From: Bacteroidia bacterium | GTDB lineage: Bacteria; Bacteroidota; Bacteroidia; Chitinophagales; Saprospiraceae | Assembly: GCA_030430845.1 (NCBI GenBank) | Contig: JAUIKE010000010.1 | Span: forward strand, 20,896 to 84,895 | Direction: 5' to 3' | DNA length: 64,000 nucleotides | Shown here: positions 45,300 through 53,827 of the stretch, piece after piece | How the letters are laid out: the number at the start of each line of letters is the position of its first letter | Position numbering within the stretch: position 1 is the first letter of the stretch | Program-made: the position numbers and the translations under genes | Notes under the pieces: generated by a model | The model's database searches: none | What the model saw: only the letters and a program-made list of their open reading frames with translations | Told to the model about the DNA's origin: nothing

Positions 45300-46193
45300 T
45301 TATTTCTTCCACTGGAAGTCAAAAACATCCGGCCTTGAATAATGCCCAACCGGGGCAAAGTCTAATTTTCCCTTTACCGTATCCTCCAGGTCCAGATCAG
45401 CATAAAGAATGCCTTCCGTATCAAATAAGGGGCCGGCTAAAACCTCACCCAAAGGAGAAACGATCACACTTCCACCTCTGCTCAGTACTTTGCGATCGGG
45501 GGAAATTTCCTTTTGATAAACCTCGGGGTAGTTTTCTCGCAATGAGAACTGATTGCATCCCAGAACGAAGCATCGACCTTCGCAGGCAATATGCTGCATG
45601 GTGGCTTGCCAGGTAGCTCGCTCATCGGCAGTAGGAGCGAGGTAGATCTGTATTCCCTGATCATACAGGCTCATTCTGGCCAAAGGCATATAATTTTCCC
45701 AACATATCAAGCCTCCTATCTTTCCCAAAGGGGTGTCCAATACCTGTAGGGTGCTACCGTCTCCCTCCCCCCAAACGATTCGCTCTGCAGCAGTGGGTTT
45801 GAGTTTGCGGTGCTTGTGTATGAGTTCCCCATCCGGATTAAAATATAACAAACTGCAATATAAGCTGCCCTCTCTTTCATCTTTTTCTGTAATCCCGATA
45901 ACCAGCCAGGCTCCGGCTTCCCGGGCCATATCTCCCAGCAAATCTGTGGTGATACTGGGAACGGATACGGAATTGTTCCAATAGTCAAGCCAGTGCTCTC
46001 TACCTTCCGCTGTTCGACTCCCCACTACGGTGCCAAAACTTAATCCTCGAGGATATCCCGGCAGAAAAGATTCGGGAAAAAGAATTAATTCTGCTCTCTG
46101 GCCGGCTGCTTCTCGAACCAATCGTTCCGTTTTTTCGAGAGTGGCTCCCAAGTTAAAAAAAATGGGTTCTGCTTGTATAACGGCCGTAATCAT
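45300..46193 (-). CDS. nitrilase-superfamily carbon-nitrogen hydrolase
   Basis: 297 residues from the ATG at 46193 (MITAVIQAEPIFFN). The frame is open to 46244, but those codons are the palindrome and the upstream ATG is poor. The catalytic triad is visible: Glu41 in LILFPESF, Lys about 130 in HRKLKPTAAER, Cys about 163 in GGLICWENYMP. LPGYPRGLSFG and the C-terminal SRGGSVIVSPLGEVLAG match true nitrilases (branch 1), which hydrolyse nitriles to acids and ammonia, rather than amidases. The regulator pair lies upstream on the same strand. Confidence 0.9.
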   Translation of the reverse strand: MITAVIQAEPIFFNLGATLEKTERLVREAAGQRAELILFPESFLPGYPRGLSFGTVVGSRTAEGREHWLDYWNNSVSVPSITTDLLGDMAREAGAWLVIGITEKDEREGSLYCSLLYFNPDGELIHKHRKLKPTAAERIVWGEGDGSTLQVLDTPLGKIGGLICWENYMPLARMSLYDQGIQIYLAPTADERATWQATMQHIACEGRCFVLGCNQFSLRENYPEVYQKEISPDRKVLSRGGSVIVSPLGEVLAGPLFDTEGILYADLDLEDTVKGKLDFAPVGHYSRPDVFDFQWKK

Positions 46194-46194
46194 A

Positions 46195-46255
46195 ATTAAT
46201 CTATTTTGAGTTTTAAAAAGGCTTTTACCCTTTTTAAAACTCAAAATAGATTAAT
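46195..46255. terminator. 26-bp-stem palindrome between the regulator and nitrilase genes
   Basis: Perfect arms 46195-46220 and 46230-46255, AT-rich (TTTTGAGTTTTAAAAAG arm) with a 9-base loop. Contains the TAA of the upstream regulator gene (46251-46253) and lies 2 bp before the nitrilase ATG, so it may also shield the start. Confidence 0.75.
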
Positions 46256-47264
46256 AGTCGTATAAAATCTCAATTTTCTCACGGGTAGTATTAATTTTCT
46301 TTTCCAGATGCCTGAAAAACCAATCGCGCTTGCGTTCGGAATGCATGCTGATAGAAGTGGAGCGGGCGATGATGGTTTTGAACCAGTCTTCCAGGTGTTG
46401 GCAAAAACGTTGGTTGTCAGTTCTCAGAAAATCGGGAGAGCCGAACGAAGTGAACAAGAACTTTTTCTCAGGTGAAGAAAATAGTAAGGAGTCATTAGTG
46501 CTGGCAAACTCATTATAATAAAGGTCAAAAACAGCTCCTTCCTCAGAAGGCTGAGCATCCCGCATAAATTTTTTGCCATGCCTCGCCATATTCTTTAGAT
46601 GTTCAATGACTGCTATCAGATCCAGGCAAAGTATCTTGATTTGCTCCATGTTCCTAAACCGGTCAATGGTGGCCAGGTACTCAATTTGATTGAGCGTGTT
46701 ATCAATTAAGCTGAGGTCCCATAATTCATGGCTGTTGATAGAATTATAGGCTCTTACTACCTCTTTCCCTTTTTCTAGAACAGAAGCGGGTACCAAATCA
46801 AAATCAAATTTTTGGTCCTGTAGATGCTCAAATTTCCAGTAGGTCAATCCGTATACGTACATTCGGAAGGCAAAAAGACGGGGGAAAGAGGGCAAAAAAA
46901 TAATGGAAAGCTCCTGGGCAGTGTAATACAACTCTACTTCAGGCAATTGAAGAATTCCTTTGGCTGTGAGTAATAATTGATCCATATAAGTGCCAAAGTT
47001 AGTAACCGGCTGCTCAAATGCATTGAAGGAAAAAATCAGATTCTGCTCGTCTTGGTTGATGATATTATCAATTGATATTTTAAATTCCTTGGAAAGGGTA
47101 TACATCTCATCAGGTGTCAATAGCGTTTCTCCTCTTAACCTGCGATATACCCCATCCTGGCTCAGGCCAAGAAGCTGACTGAGAAAAACAACTGCCTCGG
47201 CCTTTTTGTCAAAATGCCCGAGAATCTGATCAATGATGATTTGTTGAAGCATAGAGGAGGACAT
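46251..47264 (-). CDS. BetR-type helix-turn-helix protein, tandem copy 2
   Basis: 337 residues. Residues about 20-75 look like a BetR-type DNA-binding domain: VVFLSQLLGLSQDGVYRRLR, then GETLLTPDEMYTLSKEF. The rest is helical (FGTYMDQLLLTAKGILQLPE, IEHLKNMARHGKKFMRDA) and ends in a signature SISMHSERKRDWFFRHLEKK. The neighbour at 47270 shares this plan with about a third identical residues, by eye. The two lie 5 bp apart on the same strand, and a palindrome contains this gene's stop. Not recognised beyond the DNA-binding motif; effector unknown. Confidence 0.75.
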   Translation of the reverse strand: MSSSMLQQIIIDQILGHFDKKAEAVVFLSQLLGLSQDGVYRRLRGETLLTPDEMYTLSKEFKISIDNIINQDEQNLIFSFNAFEQPVTNFGTYMDQLLLTAKGILQLPEVELYYTAQELSIIFLPSFPRLFAFRMYVYGLTYWKFEHLQDQKFDFDLVPASVLEKGKEVVRAYNSINSHELWDLSLIDNTLNQIEYLATIDRFRNMEQIKILCLDLIAVIEHLKNMARHGKKFMRDAQPSEEGAVFDLYYNEFASTNDSLLFSSPEKKFLFTSFGSPDFLRTDNQRFCQHLEDWFKTIIARSTSISMHSERKRDWFFRHLEKKINTTREKIEILYDY

Positions 47265-47269
47265 ACGTA

Positions 47270-48337
47270 TTACTGATTTAAAGAATACTTGATTTTTTTC
47301 TTCAGCTGATTAACTTGCTTATTTAAACGGTTGAAAAAATAATTTCGGTTTTTTTCCGAATGAACGCTAATGGCTACGGAGCGGATAAAGGTATTGTCAA
47401 ACCAGTTTTCAAAATACTGACAGGCCCTGGCGTCTGCCGTACTCAAAAAATTGGGGTTCCCGAAAGTGGTGAATAATAAGTTTAAAGAAGATGATTTGAG
47501 TAAGATGGTATTATTGGTATTCACAAGTTCATTGTAATGCAGGTGGAAGTCTCCGTAGGAAGAGGCGGCTGAAGCTGCTCTAAAAAACTTTTTGCCCAGG
47601 CGGGCCATTTCCCGATGCCTGTCCAATAACTGCAATAATTGATCGCAAACAGTTATAGCCAGTTCCGGCGGGTCAAAACGATTGGTTTCCGATAAATATT
47701 CAATCTGGTTCAGGCTGTGGTTGAGAATTCCCCAACTCCAAAGATCCATACTGGGCAGTAAGGCATAAAGACGGGTGCATTCTTGTGCTTTTTCAAACAC
47801 CGCCGGGGATAATAGGTCCATGCTGCACTTCTGATTCTTCAAACTTTCTAGTTCCCATATGGTCAAACCATAGGTGTAGAGTTTGAAGGCCGTGAGTTCC
47901 GGAAAATAAAAATATTGGAAAGGAGTAATTTCCTGGGTTGCATAATAAATAGTGGCCCCCTCTACCTGTAGGGCAATATGTAGGTTTCGAAGAATTTGGT
48001 TGATGTAACTTTCATAATTCCTGACGGGTTCGATAAATGTATTGTATCGAAAAATAACACTGTCTGACTCTTTTTGAATTAAAGGGTCGATCGATATCCC
48101 GTAATGTCTGCAAATCTTGCCAATCTCGTCAGGGCTCAGCATCGTAGCATCCCGCATCCTTCTGGAACAAGATTCCTTCCCAATAGATAAAACTTCTGAC
48201 AGAGAATCTCTGGCCGCTTGTTTACTGGAGAACTTATTCAGCACTTCTTTTATTAAGGCTTGCTGTAGGTTGTTTTTAGGCGTGTCTTCCAAAAGTAATA
48301 TCGTGTTTATTAAAAAATGCAGTTTATCATCCGGCAA
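47270..48337 (-). CDS. BetR-type helix-turn-helix protein, tandem copy 1
   Basis: 355 residues, a diverged paralogue of the following gene: N-terminal RDSLSEVLSIGKESCSRRMR then ATMLSPDEIGKICRHYGISI aligns with the same region. So do NYESYINQILRNLHIAL with FGTYMDQLLLTAKGIL, and the closing SVAISVHSEKNRNYFFNRLN with its counterpart. It starts 288 bp from the divergent TonB receptor gene and is first in the pair, so the pair may control that receptor. Tandem duplication followed by divergence suggests a heterodimer or two related signals. Confidence 0.75.
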   Translation of the reverse strand: MPDDKLHFLINTILLLEDTPKNNLQQALIKEVLNKFSSKQAARDSLSEVLSIGKESCSRRMRDATMLSPDEIGKICRHYGISIDPLIQKESDSVIFRYNTFIEPVRNYESYINQILRNLHIALQVEGATIYYATQEITPFQYFYFPELTAFKLYTYGLTIWELESLKNQKCSMDLLSPAVFEKAQECTRLYALLPSMDLWSWGILNHSLNQIEYLSETNRFDPPELAITVCDQLLQLLDRHREMARLGKKFFRAASAASSYGDFHLHYNELVNTNNTILLKSSSLNLLFTTFGNPNFLSTADARACQYFENWFDNTFIRSVAISVHSEKNRNYFFNRLNKQVNQLKKKIKYSLNQ

Positions 48338-48624
48338 AAGTAATAATTGCCGTATTGATAGCTGCTATGATTGATTATTGCAAAATAATCATTTTAAGCG
48401 ATAAGCTCCGTCTGTTTTTATTGATATTGAATAAAAAAATATGTGATTACGGAAAAACTGAATCGACTCTGCCACTATAATTTCATCATTTTTGGAATAT
48501 ACCGAAGAAAAAGAATTCTTTCCTTCTTAAAATTTTTACCCAAGGCCATTGTTAATATTTCCTTTTGAGTTCATGCTTAAAATACTGATTACCAGTGCCT
48601 ATTGTAAAACAAAAAAGAAGCGTC

Positions 48625-51540
48625 ATGAATGCACCTATAATTAAATCCGCGTACCAAAAATGGTTAATTCCACTTTTTACCTTATTTGTTTTTTTGATAC
48701 AAGTAGGCAGTCTAACTGCTCAGTCGAATATTCAAGGCACCGTTATTGACACAGACACCAAAGAGCCGTTGGTTGGAGCGAATGTTTCTACTGACATTGT
48801 AGGAGTAGGAACGATTACGGACCTGGATGGACGATTTGTACTGGAAGTCAATCAGGATTTTCCTGTGACATTAATCATCTCTTACACGGGCTACGACCTA
48901 CAAAAAATAAGGGTCGACACTCCCACAGAGGATATTAGAGTAGAACTCGGCTTTTCTCCTCTGGGAATAGGAGAGGTGGTGGTATCGGCCAGCCGTCTGG
49001 AAGAAAGTATATTAGAATCGCCGGTGACGATTGAAAAAATGGATCTCCTGAGTATTCGTCAATCTAGCGCTCCCGAGTTTTACGACGACATTGCCAATTT
49101 GAAAGGAGTGCAAGCCATCAAGGGTAGTTTGACTTTTACCTCTTATAATACCCGCGGCTTTGGAACCATTTCTAACGACCGTTTTGTTCAGTTGATCGAC
49201 GGGGTGGATAATGCAGCTCCACTGCTGAATTTTCCTACGGGTAATGTGGTGGGTATTTCCGAACTCGACGCGCTCAGCGTAGAGGTTGTGCCCGGCGCCG
49301 CTTCCGCCCTGTACGGCCCGAATGCCTTCAATGGAATCTTACAGATGCGCAGTAAAGACCCCTTTACTTATCAAGGATTAAGCGTACAAACTAAATACGG
49401 GGCTACTGATTCGGATGCCGGAGGAAATCATCCGTATTATCAACTATCCGGCCGCTATGCCGCTTCAATCGGCGACCAATTCGCTTTTAAGATCAATGCT
49501 TCTTATTTGAATGCCACTGACTGGAGCGCTAATGATTACAATACCGGACGTCAGACGGTCAACAACCCCAACCCCTCGGCCTTCGGAGCACCTAATTTTG
49601 ACGGTTTGAATGCATACGGAGATGAAACGCCTATTATTTTACCGATGAGTGTGCTTGCCCAACCCTTGTCTCAAGCCTTGAGTCCCCTTGTTTGTCCTGA
49701 GTCGCCTGTTCCGGGGGAAGCCTGTCCGGGATTATTAGAAGGAACCATTGCTCAGTTAGGCGTTTTAGACATCCGCAGAACCGGTATTCAGGAAGAACTT
49801 CTGTTGGACGACGATAAGGTGAGTAGCTTGAAGCTGGATGGAGCGCTGCATTACAAAATTACGGATGAAATAGAGGCCTCTTATGCTTATCGGTACGGCA
49901 AAGGCAACACCATCTATCAGGGGGGAGAACGCTATGTATTGAGGGATTTCACACAACAGTATCACAAGTTAGAGTTGAAGGGAGACAACTTCTTTGTCAG
50001 AGGCTATTCCACCATCACCGATGATGGCGACTCTTATAACCTTTCTGCCCTGGGGGCCTTTGCCAATGAGCGATTCAGCCCATCTGAAGCGGCATGGGTG
50101 CCGACTTATGCAGGAACCTTTGCAGGCGCTTTACTACCCATCGTTCTTCAGGGAACACAACCTACGGCCGAGCAACAACAACAGGCCCATGCTGATGCAC
50201 GTCTGGCTGCTGATGCCGGCAATCCTGTTCCTGGCAGCCCCGAATTTGAAGAAGTGATCAATAGTGTCAGAACAGATCTTTTTCAGGGCAATCCTCCCGG
50301 AGCCGGATTTATAGATGATTCCAGAATGTATCATGCCGAGTTTAATTATAAAGTTGCGTCCCTACAGGATCTGTTGAAACTGCAAATTGGCGGTAACTTC
50401 CGGCAATATGACCTCTTTTCCGACGGCACCGTCTTTAATGAAGATCCGGAGGGAGAAGGAGCCAATCGGCGGATCAAGATTAATGAATACGGACTGTATG
50501 TTCAGGCAGGGAAAAGTATGTGGAATGACCGCCTGGAACTGCTGGCTTCTCTGAGATTTGATAAGAATGAGAACTTTGAAGGGCAGGTTTCTCCAAGAAT
50601 ATCTGGTGTATACAAGCTGGATACCGAAGACAAGCATTTTCTAAGAGCATCCTATCAAACAGGTTTTCGCAACCCCAGTACTCAACAGCAGTTCATTTTC
50701 TTCCCTTTGGGAGATGTCATGTTGCTGGGAAGTACCCAGGCCAATGCGGAGCGATATGGTGTTCATAATGGAGGCGTTTACACGGCTTCTTCTTACAACA
50801 ATTTTGTAGAAAGTATCATTGCCGGCAGTCCAAACCCTGGACTACTGGAGGTTGCAGACGTCCAATATGTACAACCCGAGCAATTGCAGGTATTTGAGGT
50901 AGGCTATAAAGGCATTTTAAACCATGTTTTGTTCCTGGATGTCAACGCCTATTATAACATCGACCATGATTTTATCAGTGAGCAGGCTTTTCGGGCCCGA
51001 TCAGGTGTTTTCCACCGGGGCGCATATTTACCAGGCGTAGAAGATATGCTAAGTGGGGAAGCCAATTCTGCAACCGGCTACCGATTGTATGTAAATGCCG
51101 ATGAACAAGTGAGCAGTTGGGGTGTCGGACTTGGTTTCCGGTCCAAATTGCCGGGGCAATTTTCAATCTACGGACATTACAACTATGCCGATTATTCTAC
51201 AGAAGGTGCCGGGCCTGATTTTGAAGCCGGCTTTAACATGCCCAAAAATAGCTTCCTGATCGGCCTGAATAATAAGCGTTTGATGAACGGAACCCTGGGC
51301 TTTGACCTGAGCTATCGGTGGCAGGATGCTTTTGACTGGAGCAGTACCTTCGCCAGCGGAACGATTGACGCTTACGGCACACTGAATGCACAAGTAAATT
51401 ATACGATTAAGCCCTGGAAAACGATGATTAAGCTGGGGGGCAGTAATCTGCTGGGGAATGACTACCGAACTAATGTAGGCGGGCCCTATGTCGGAAGCAT
51501 GTATTATCTGTCCTTGACTTTTGACGAAATGTTTAAATGA
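48625..51540 (+). CDS. TonB-dependent outer-membrane receptor
   Basis: 971 residues from the ATG at 48625; a GTG 30 bases up is possible but lengthens the N-terminus before the signal peptide (LIPLFTLFVFLIQVGSLTAQ). Then a carboxypeptidase-regulatory-like domain (IQGTVIDTDTKEPLVGANV, TYTGY-type end, about 35-110). A plug domain follows (EVVVSASRLEESILESPVTI, GSLTFTSYNTRGFG, VEVVPGAASALYGPNAFNG), then a 22-stranded barrel. Final residues SMYYLSLTFDEMFK fit the aromatic C-terminus that barrels need for assembly. No SusD gene is adjacent, so it is probably a siderophore- or cofactor-type receptor, not a SusC glycan porter. Ligand unknown. Confidence 0.92.
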   Translation: MNAPIIKSAYQKWLIPLFTLFVFLIQVGSLTAQSNIQGTVIDTDTKEPLVGANVSTDIVGVGTITDLDGRFVLEVNQDFPVTLIISYTGYDLQKIRVDTPTEDIRVELGFSPLGIGEVVVSASRLEESILESPVTIEKMDLLSIRQSSAPEFYDDIANLKGVQAIKGSLTFTSYNTRGFGTISNDRFVQLIDGVDNAAPLLNFPTGNVVGISELDALSVEVVPGAASALYGPNAFNGILQMRSKDPFTYQGLSVQTKYGATDSDAGGNHPYYQLSGRYAASIGDQFAFKINASYLNATDWSANDYNTGRQTVNNPNPSAFGAPNFDGLNAYGDETPIILPMSVLAQPLSQALSPLVCPESPVPGEACPGLLEGTIAQLGVLDIRRTGIQEELLLDDDKVSSLKLDGALHYKITDEIEASYAYRYGKGNTIYQGGERYVLRDFTQQYHKLELKGDNFFVRGYSTITDDGDSYNLSALGAFANERFSPSEAAWVPTYAGTFAGALLPIVLQGTQPTAEQQQQAHADARLAADAGNPVPGSPEFEEVINSVRTDLFQGNPPGAGFIDDSRMYHAEFNYKVASLQDLLKLQIGGNFRQYDLFSDGTVFNEDPEGEGANRRIKINEYGLYVQAGKSMWNDRLELLASLRFDKNENFEGQVSPRISGVYKLDTEDKHFLRASYQTGFRNPSTQQQFIFFPLGDVMLLGSTQANAERYGVHNGGVYTASSYNNFVESIIAGSPNPGLLEVADVQYVQPEQLQVFEVGYKGILNHVLFLDVNAYYNIDHDFISEQAFRARSGVFHRGAYLPGVEDMLSGEANSATGYRLYVNADEQVSSWGVGLGFRSKLPGQFSIYGHYNYADYSTEGAGPDFEAGFNMPKNSFLIGLNNKRLMNGTLGFDLSYRWQDAFDWSSTFASGTIDAYGTLNAQVNYTIKPWKTMIKLGGSNLLGNDYRTNVGGPYVGSMYYLSLTFDEMFK

Positions 51541-51638
51541 GAAAGAAGGAAGGTCGAAGGACAATGGCTTGACTGACATTCTTTCAGCAGGAGCATTTAA
51601 TCCTTTCATAAATACAAAACCCTATTATATACACTGGT

Positions 51639-51682
51639 GGTTGTTTCATTTGCTTTCCAGGCGAATGAAGCAACCCTTTCTT
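51639..51682 (+). terminator. receptor gene terminator
   Basis: 13-bp stem GGTTGTTTCATTT with GAATGAAGCAACC (one G-U pair), followed by CTTTCTT. About 100 bases after the receptor stop. Confidence 0.6.
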
Positions 51683-51755
51683 AAAGAATCTTAGTTATGA
51701 GCACGGCAACTACTATTTACACCTATCTCGCACCATTGATGGCCATCATTTACTA

Positions 51756-52379
51756 TTAAGCCTTTCTCGGTCGGGCATAAGAAAGCCTTTTAAGCTTTTC
51801 AGTTTTATAATAGGTATCTAATCCAACCACTGCCACGGAGCCTAAGGCGGCCAGATCAATATGGCCGTCGGCTCCGATGGCTCTTTTTGGGAGCATTAGT
51901 TCGATGATCCTGCCGACCACCAGGATGGTTTGATTGGCCTCAATAGTGTGCTCTTCCACAAATTCCAGTCCGATATTGGTCAGGCAATCATCTACATATG
52001 GAGCAGGGTGTAGGTCTCCGTAAAAAGGAGCAAAACCGACAGCTTCGAATTCAGAAGTATCTTCGGGATATTTGGCGGATGTTTGATGGGCCTGTTCATA
52101 ATGATCTATCAGTGCATGATTGATGGTGTAATAACCGGTGTCCTTAATATTTTCATAGGTATGTCTGGTAACATTAGTGGGCCGAAGGACGAAACCCAGC
52201 AGTGGAGGATTAGCTCCGATATGGACGACTGAATTAAAAAGGGCCAAATTGGTATGTTTTTCCTTATCCATAGTGCCGACCAAATGGGCTCCTTTATAAC
52301 CAGATAAGGCATTAAATAGGTTGGTTCGGTATTGGCGGTCCATTTTTTCTATGTCGGCCGTCTGAATAATTTTTCTCAT
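51756..52379 (-). CDS. flavin reductase-like (FMN-binding) protein
   Basis: 207 residues, split-barrel flavin reductase family. N-terminal FNALSGYKGAHLVGTMDKEK, HTNLALFNSVVHIGANPPLL and NVTRHTYENIKDTGYYTINH give the FMN-phosphate-binding pattern; CLTNIGLEFVEEHTIEANQT and VVGRIIELMLP complete the second half. Such proteins reduce FMN for a partner monooxygenase or act alone; none is adjacent. Convergent with the TonB receptor. Confidence 0.88.
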   Translation of the reverse strand: MRKIIQTADIEKMDRQYRTNLFNALSGYKGAHLVGTMDKEKHTNLALFNSVVHIGANPPLLGFVLRPTNVTRHTYENIKDTGYYTINHALIDHYEQAHQTSAKYPEDTSEFEAVGFAPFYGDLHPAPYVDDCLTNIGLEFVEEHTIEANQTILVVGRIIELMLPKRAIGADGHIDLAALGSVAVVGLDTYYKTEKLKRLSYARPRKA

Positions 52380-52555
52380 TTTCTCCTTACTTTAGCCTTT
52401 GTACTTTGTTAATAAAATAGTTGAAACAACTGAGTATTTAAAACCTGACAAAGTACTTAATGATTAAATTTTAAAGATATTATTTTTTTCGAGACACCTG
52501 CCCGTCCACAAGATGACAAACAATTTTTCCCTTTTTGAAATCCTAATTAAAAAAA

Positions 52556-53626
52556 ATGTCCCGACTTAAAAAAAGAATTCGGCTGTTTATGATCATTCTG
52601 ACTGTTTTACTCCTTCTTTTAGTGGGCGCCGTCTGGGTAGCGACTAACCCGTCTGCTTATCCCTATCCCGATTCCGTGGAACTTTCTTCTGTAGATCAGA
52701 AGATAAAACAGGAATATGAGCAGACTATAATAGAATGTGAGGATGATTATGAAGGAGAAGTAATTGCGACTCTTTTATCCAAAAAACTTCCGGATAGCCT
52801 TAATCAAAAGAAGGCCATGTTGTATATACATGGCTATGGTGACTACTTTTTCCAGGACCATATGACGCAGCCCTTACTGGATGAAGGTTATAATTTTTAT
52901 GCGATCGATCTGAGAAAGCACGGCCGATCGTGGCTACCTCATCAGCGTCCCTGTTTTACAAAAAGTCTGACGGAATACTATGAAGAAATAGACAAAGCGC
53001 TGGAAATAATAAAAAATGAAGGCAACGACTTCATCGTCTTGCATGGCCATTCCAATGGTGGCCTGATCAGTAGTTTGTATGCAGAGGAAGGAAAAAATAA
53101 GAGCTTAATTGATGCCATGGTGTTAAATAGCCCTTTTCTGGATTGGCCGGTGGATCCCGCTTTTGAAAAAGCCATTTACGCGATGGGTTCGGTTGGGAAA
53201 GTACGTCCCTACGGCATCGCTCCTACTGCCAATAATCCACTTTATGGCTATGCGATCCATGCTGATTTCCACGGCGAATGGGATTACACGACGAGTTGGA
53301 AGCCGCATGATGGATTCCCCAAATATCTGGGTTGGGCGAAATCCATATGCGATGGACAGGATAAGATAGCTAAAGGCTTGGATATTCAAGTACCGGTTTT
53401 AGTTTTGCATTCGGATAAAAGTTTTGTCGGTACGGAATATAACGAAACTGCTCTCACCACCGATGCAGTATTGAATGTCGATCATATCAAGCGATTGGCT
53501 CCTAAGTTGGGAGCAAAGGTTGAGTTGATGGAAATAAAGAATGCGATGCATGATATCTTTTTGTCAAAAAAAGAGGTTCGAGACCAAGCTTTTGAAAAGA
53601 TAATCAACTGGTTGAGAGAATTGTAA
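52556..53626 (+). CDS. membrane-anchored alpha/beta hydrolase
   Basis: 356 residues. A hydrophobic N-terminal stretch (LFMIILTVLLLLLVGAVWV) is a signal anchor. The serine hydrolase fold follows with MLYIHGYGDYF (oxyanion strand), NFYAIDLRKHGRSW, nucleophile elbow LHGHSNGGLIS (Ser about 166), LVLHSDKSFVG (Asp) and AMHDIFLS (His). It resembles lysophospholipase/Hydrolase_4 enzymes that act on acyl chains. Likely periplasmic side of the inner membrane or an outer-membrane lipid-facing enzyme. No operon partner; the GH127 gene starts 201 bp later. Confidence 0.85.
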   Translation: MSRLKKRIRLFMIILTVLLLLLVGAVWVATNPSAYPYPDSVELSSVDQKIKQEYEQTIIECEDDYEGEVIATLLSKKLPDSLNQKKAMLYIHGYGDYFFQDHMTQPLLDEGYNFYAIDLRKHGRSWLPHQRPCFTKSLTEYYEEIDKALEIIKNEGNDFIVLHGHSNGGLISSLYAEEGKNKSLIDAMVLNSPFLDWPVDPAFEKAIYAMGSVGKVRPYGIAPTANNPLYGYAIHADFHGEWDYTTSWKPHDGFPKYLGWAKSICDGQDKIAKGLDIQVPVLVLHSDKSFVGTEYNETALTTDAVLNVDHIKRLAPKLGAKVELMEIKNAMHDIFLSKKEVRDQAFEKIINWLREL

Positions 53627-53827
53627 AAATCATTTAAGTACTCGCTACAGTAGAATTCTTTCTGTGCCTGACTCGCTTGACTCATGTTATAACACATGAT
53701 ATACATCAGGTCGTGCATGAATTATCAGAATTGGGCTAAAAAATGCTTGTATGTAGATAAAATAGGGGCAATGTCGATTCGTTTGTTGGCATAACTTTAC
53801 GATATCATCAAATGTTCCTAACCAAAA

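Noticed and set aside
46194..46244. Upstream ATG for the nitrilase
   Set aside because: Those codons are made by the palindrome; the ATG at 46193 gives the normal N-terminal strand.
51697..51759. 20-residue plus-strand peptide after the TonB receptor
   Set aside because: It overlaps the stop of the opposite flavin reductase gene and lies after a terminator; probably chance.
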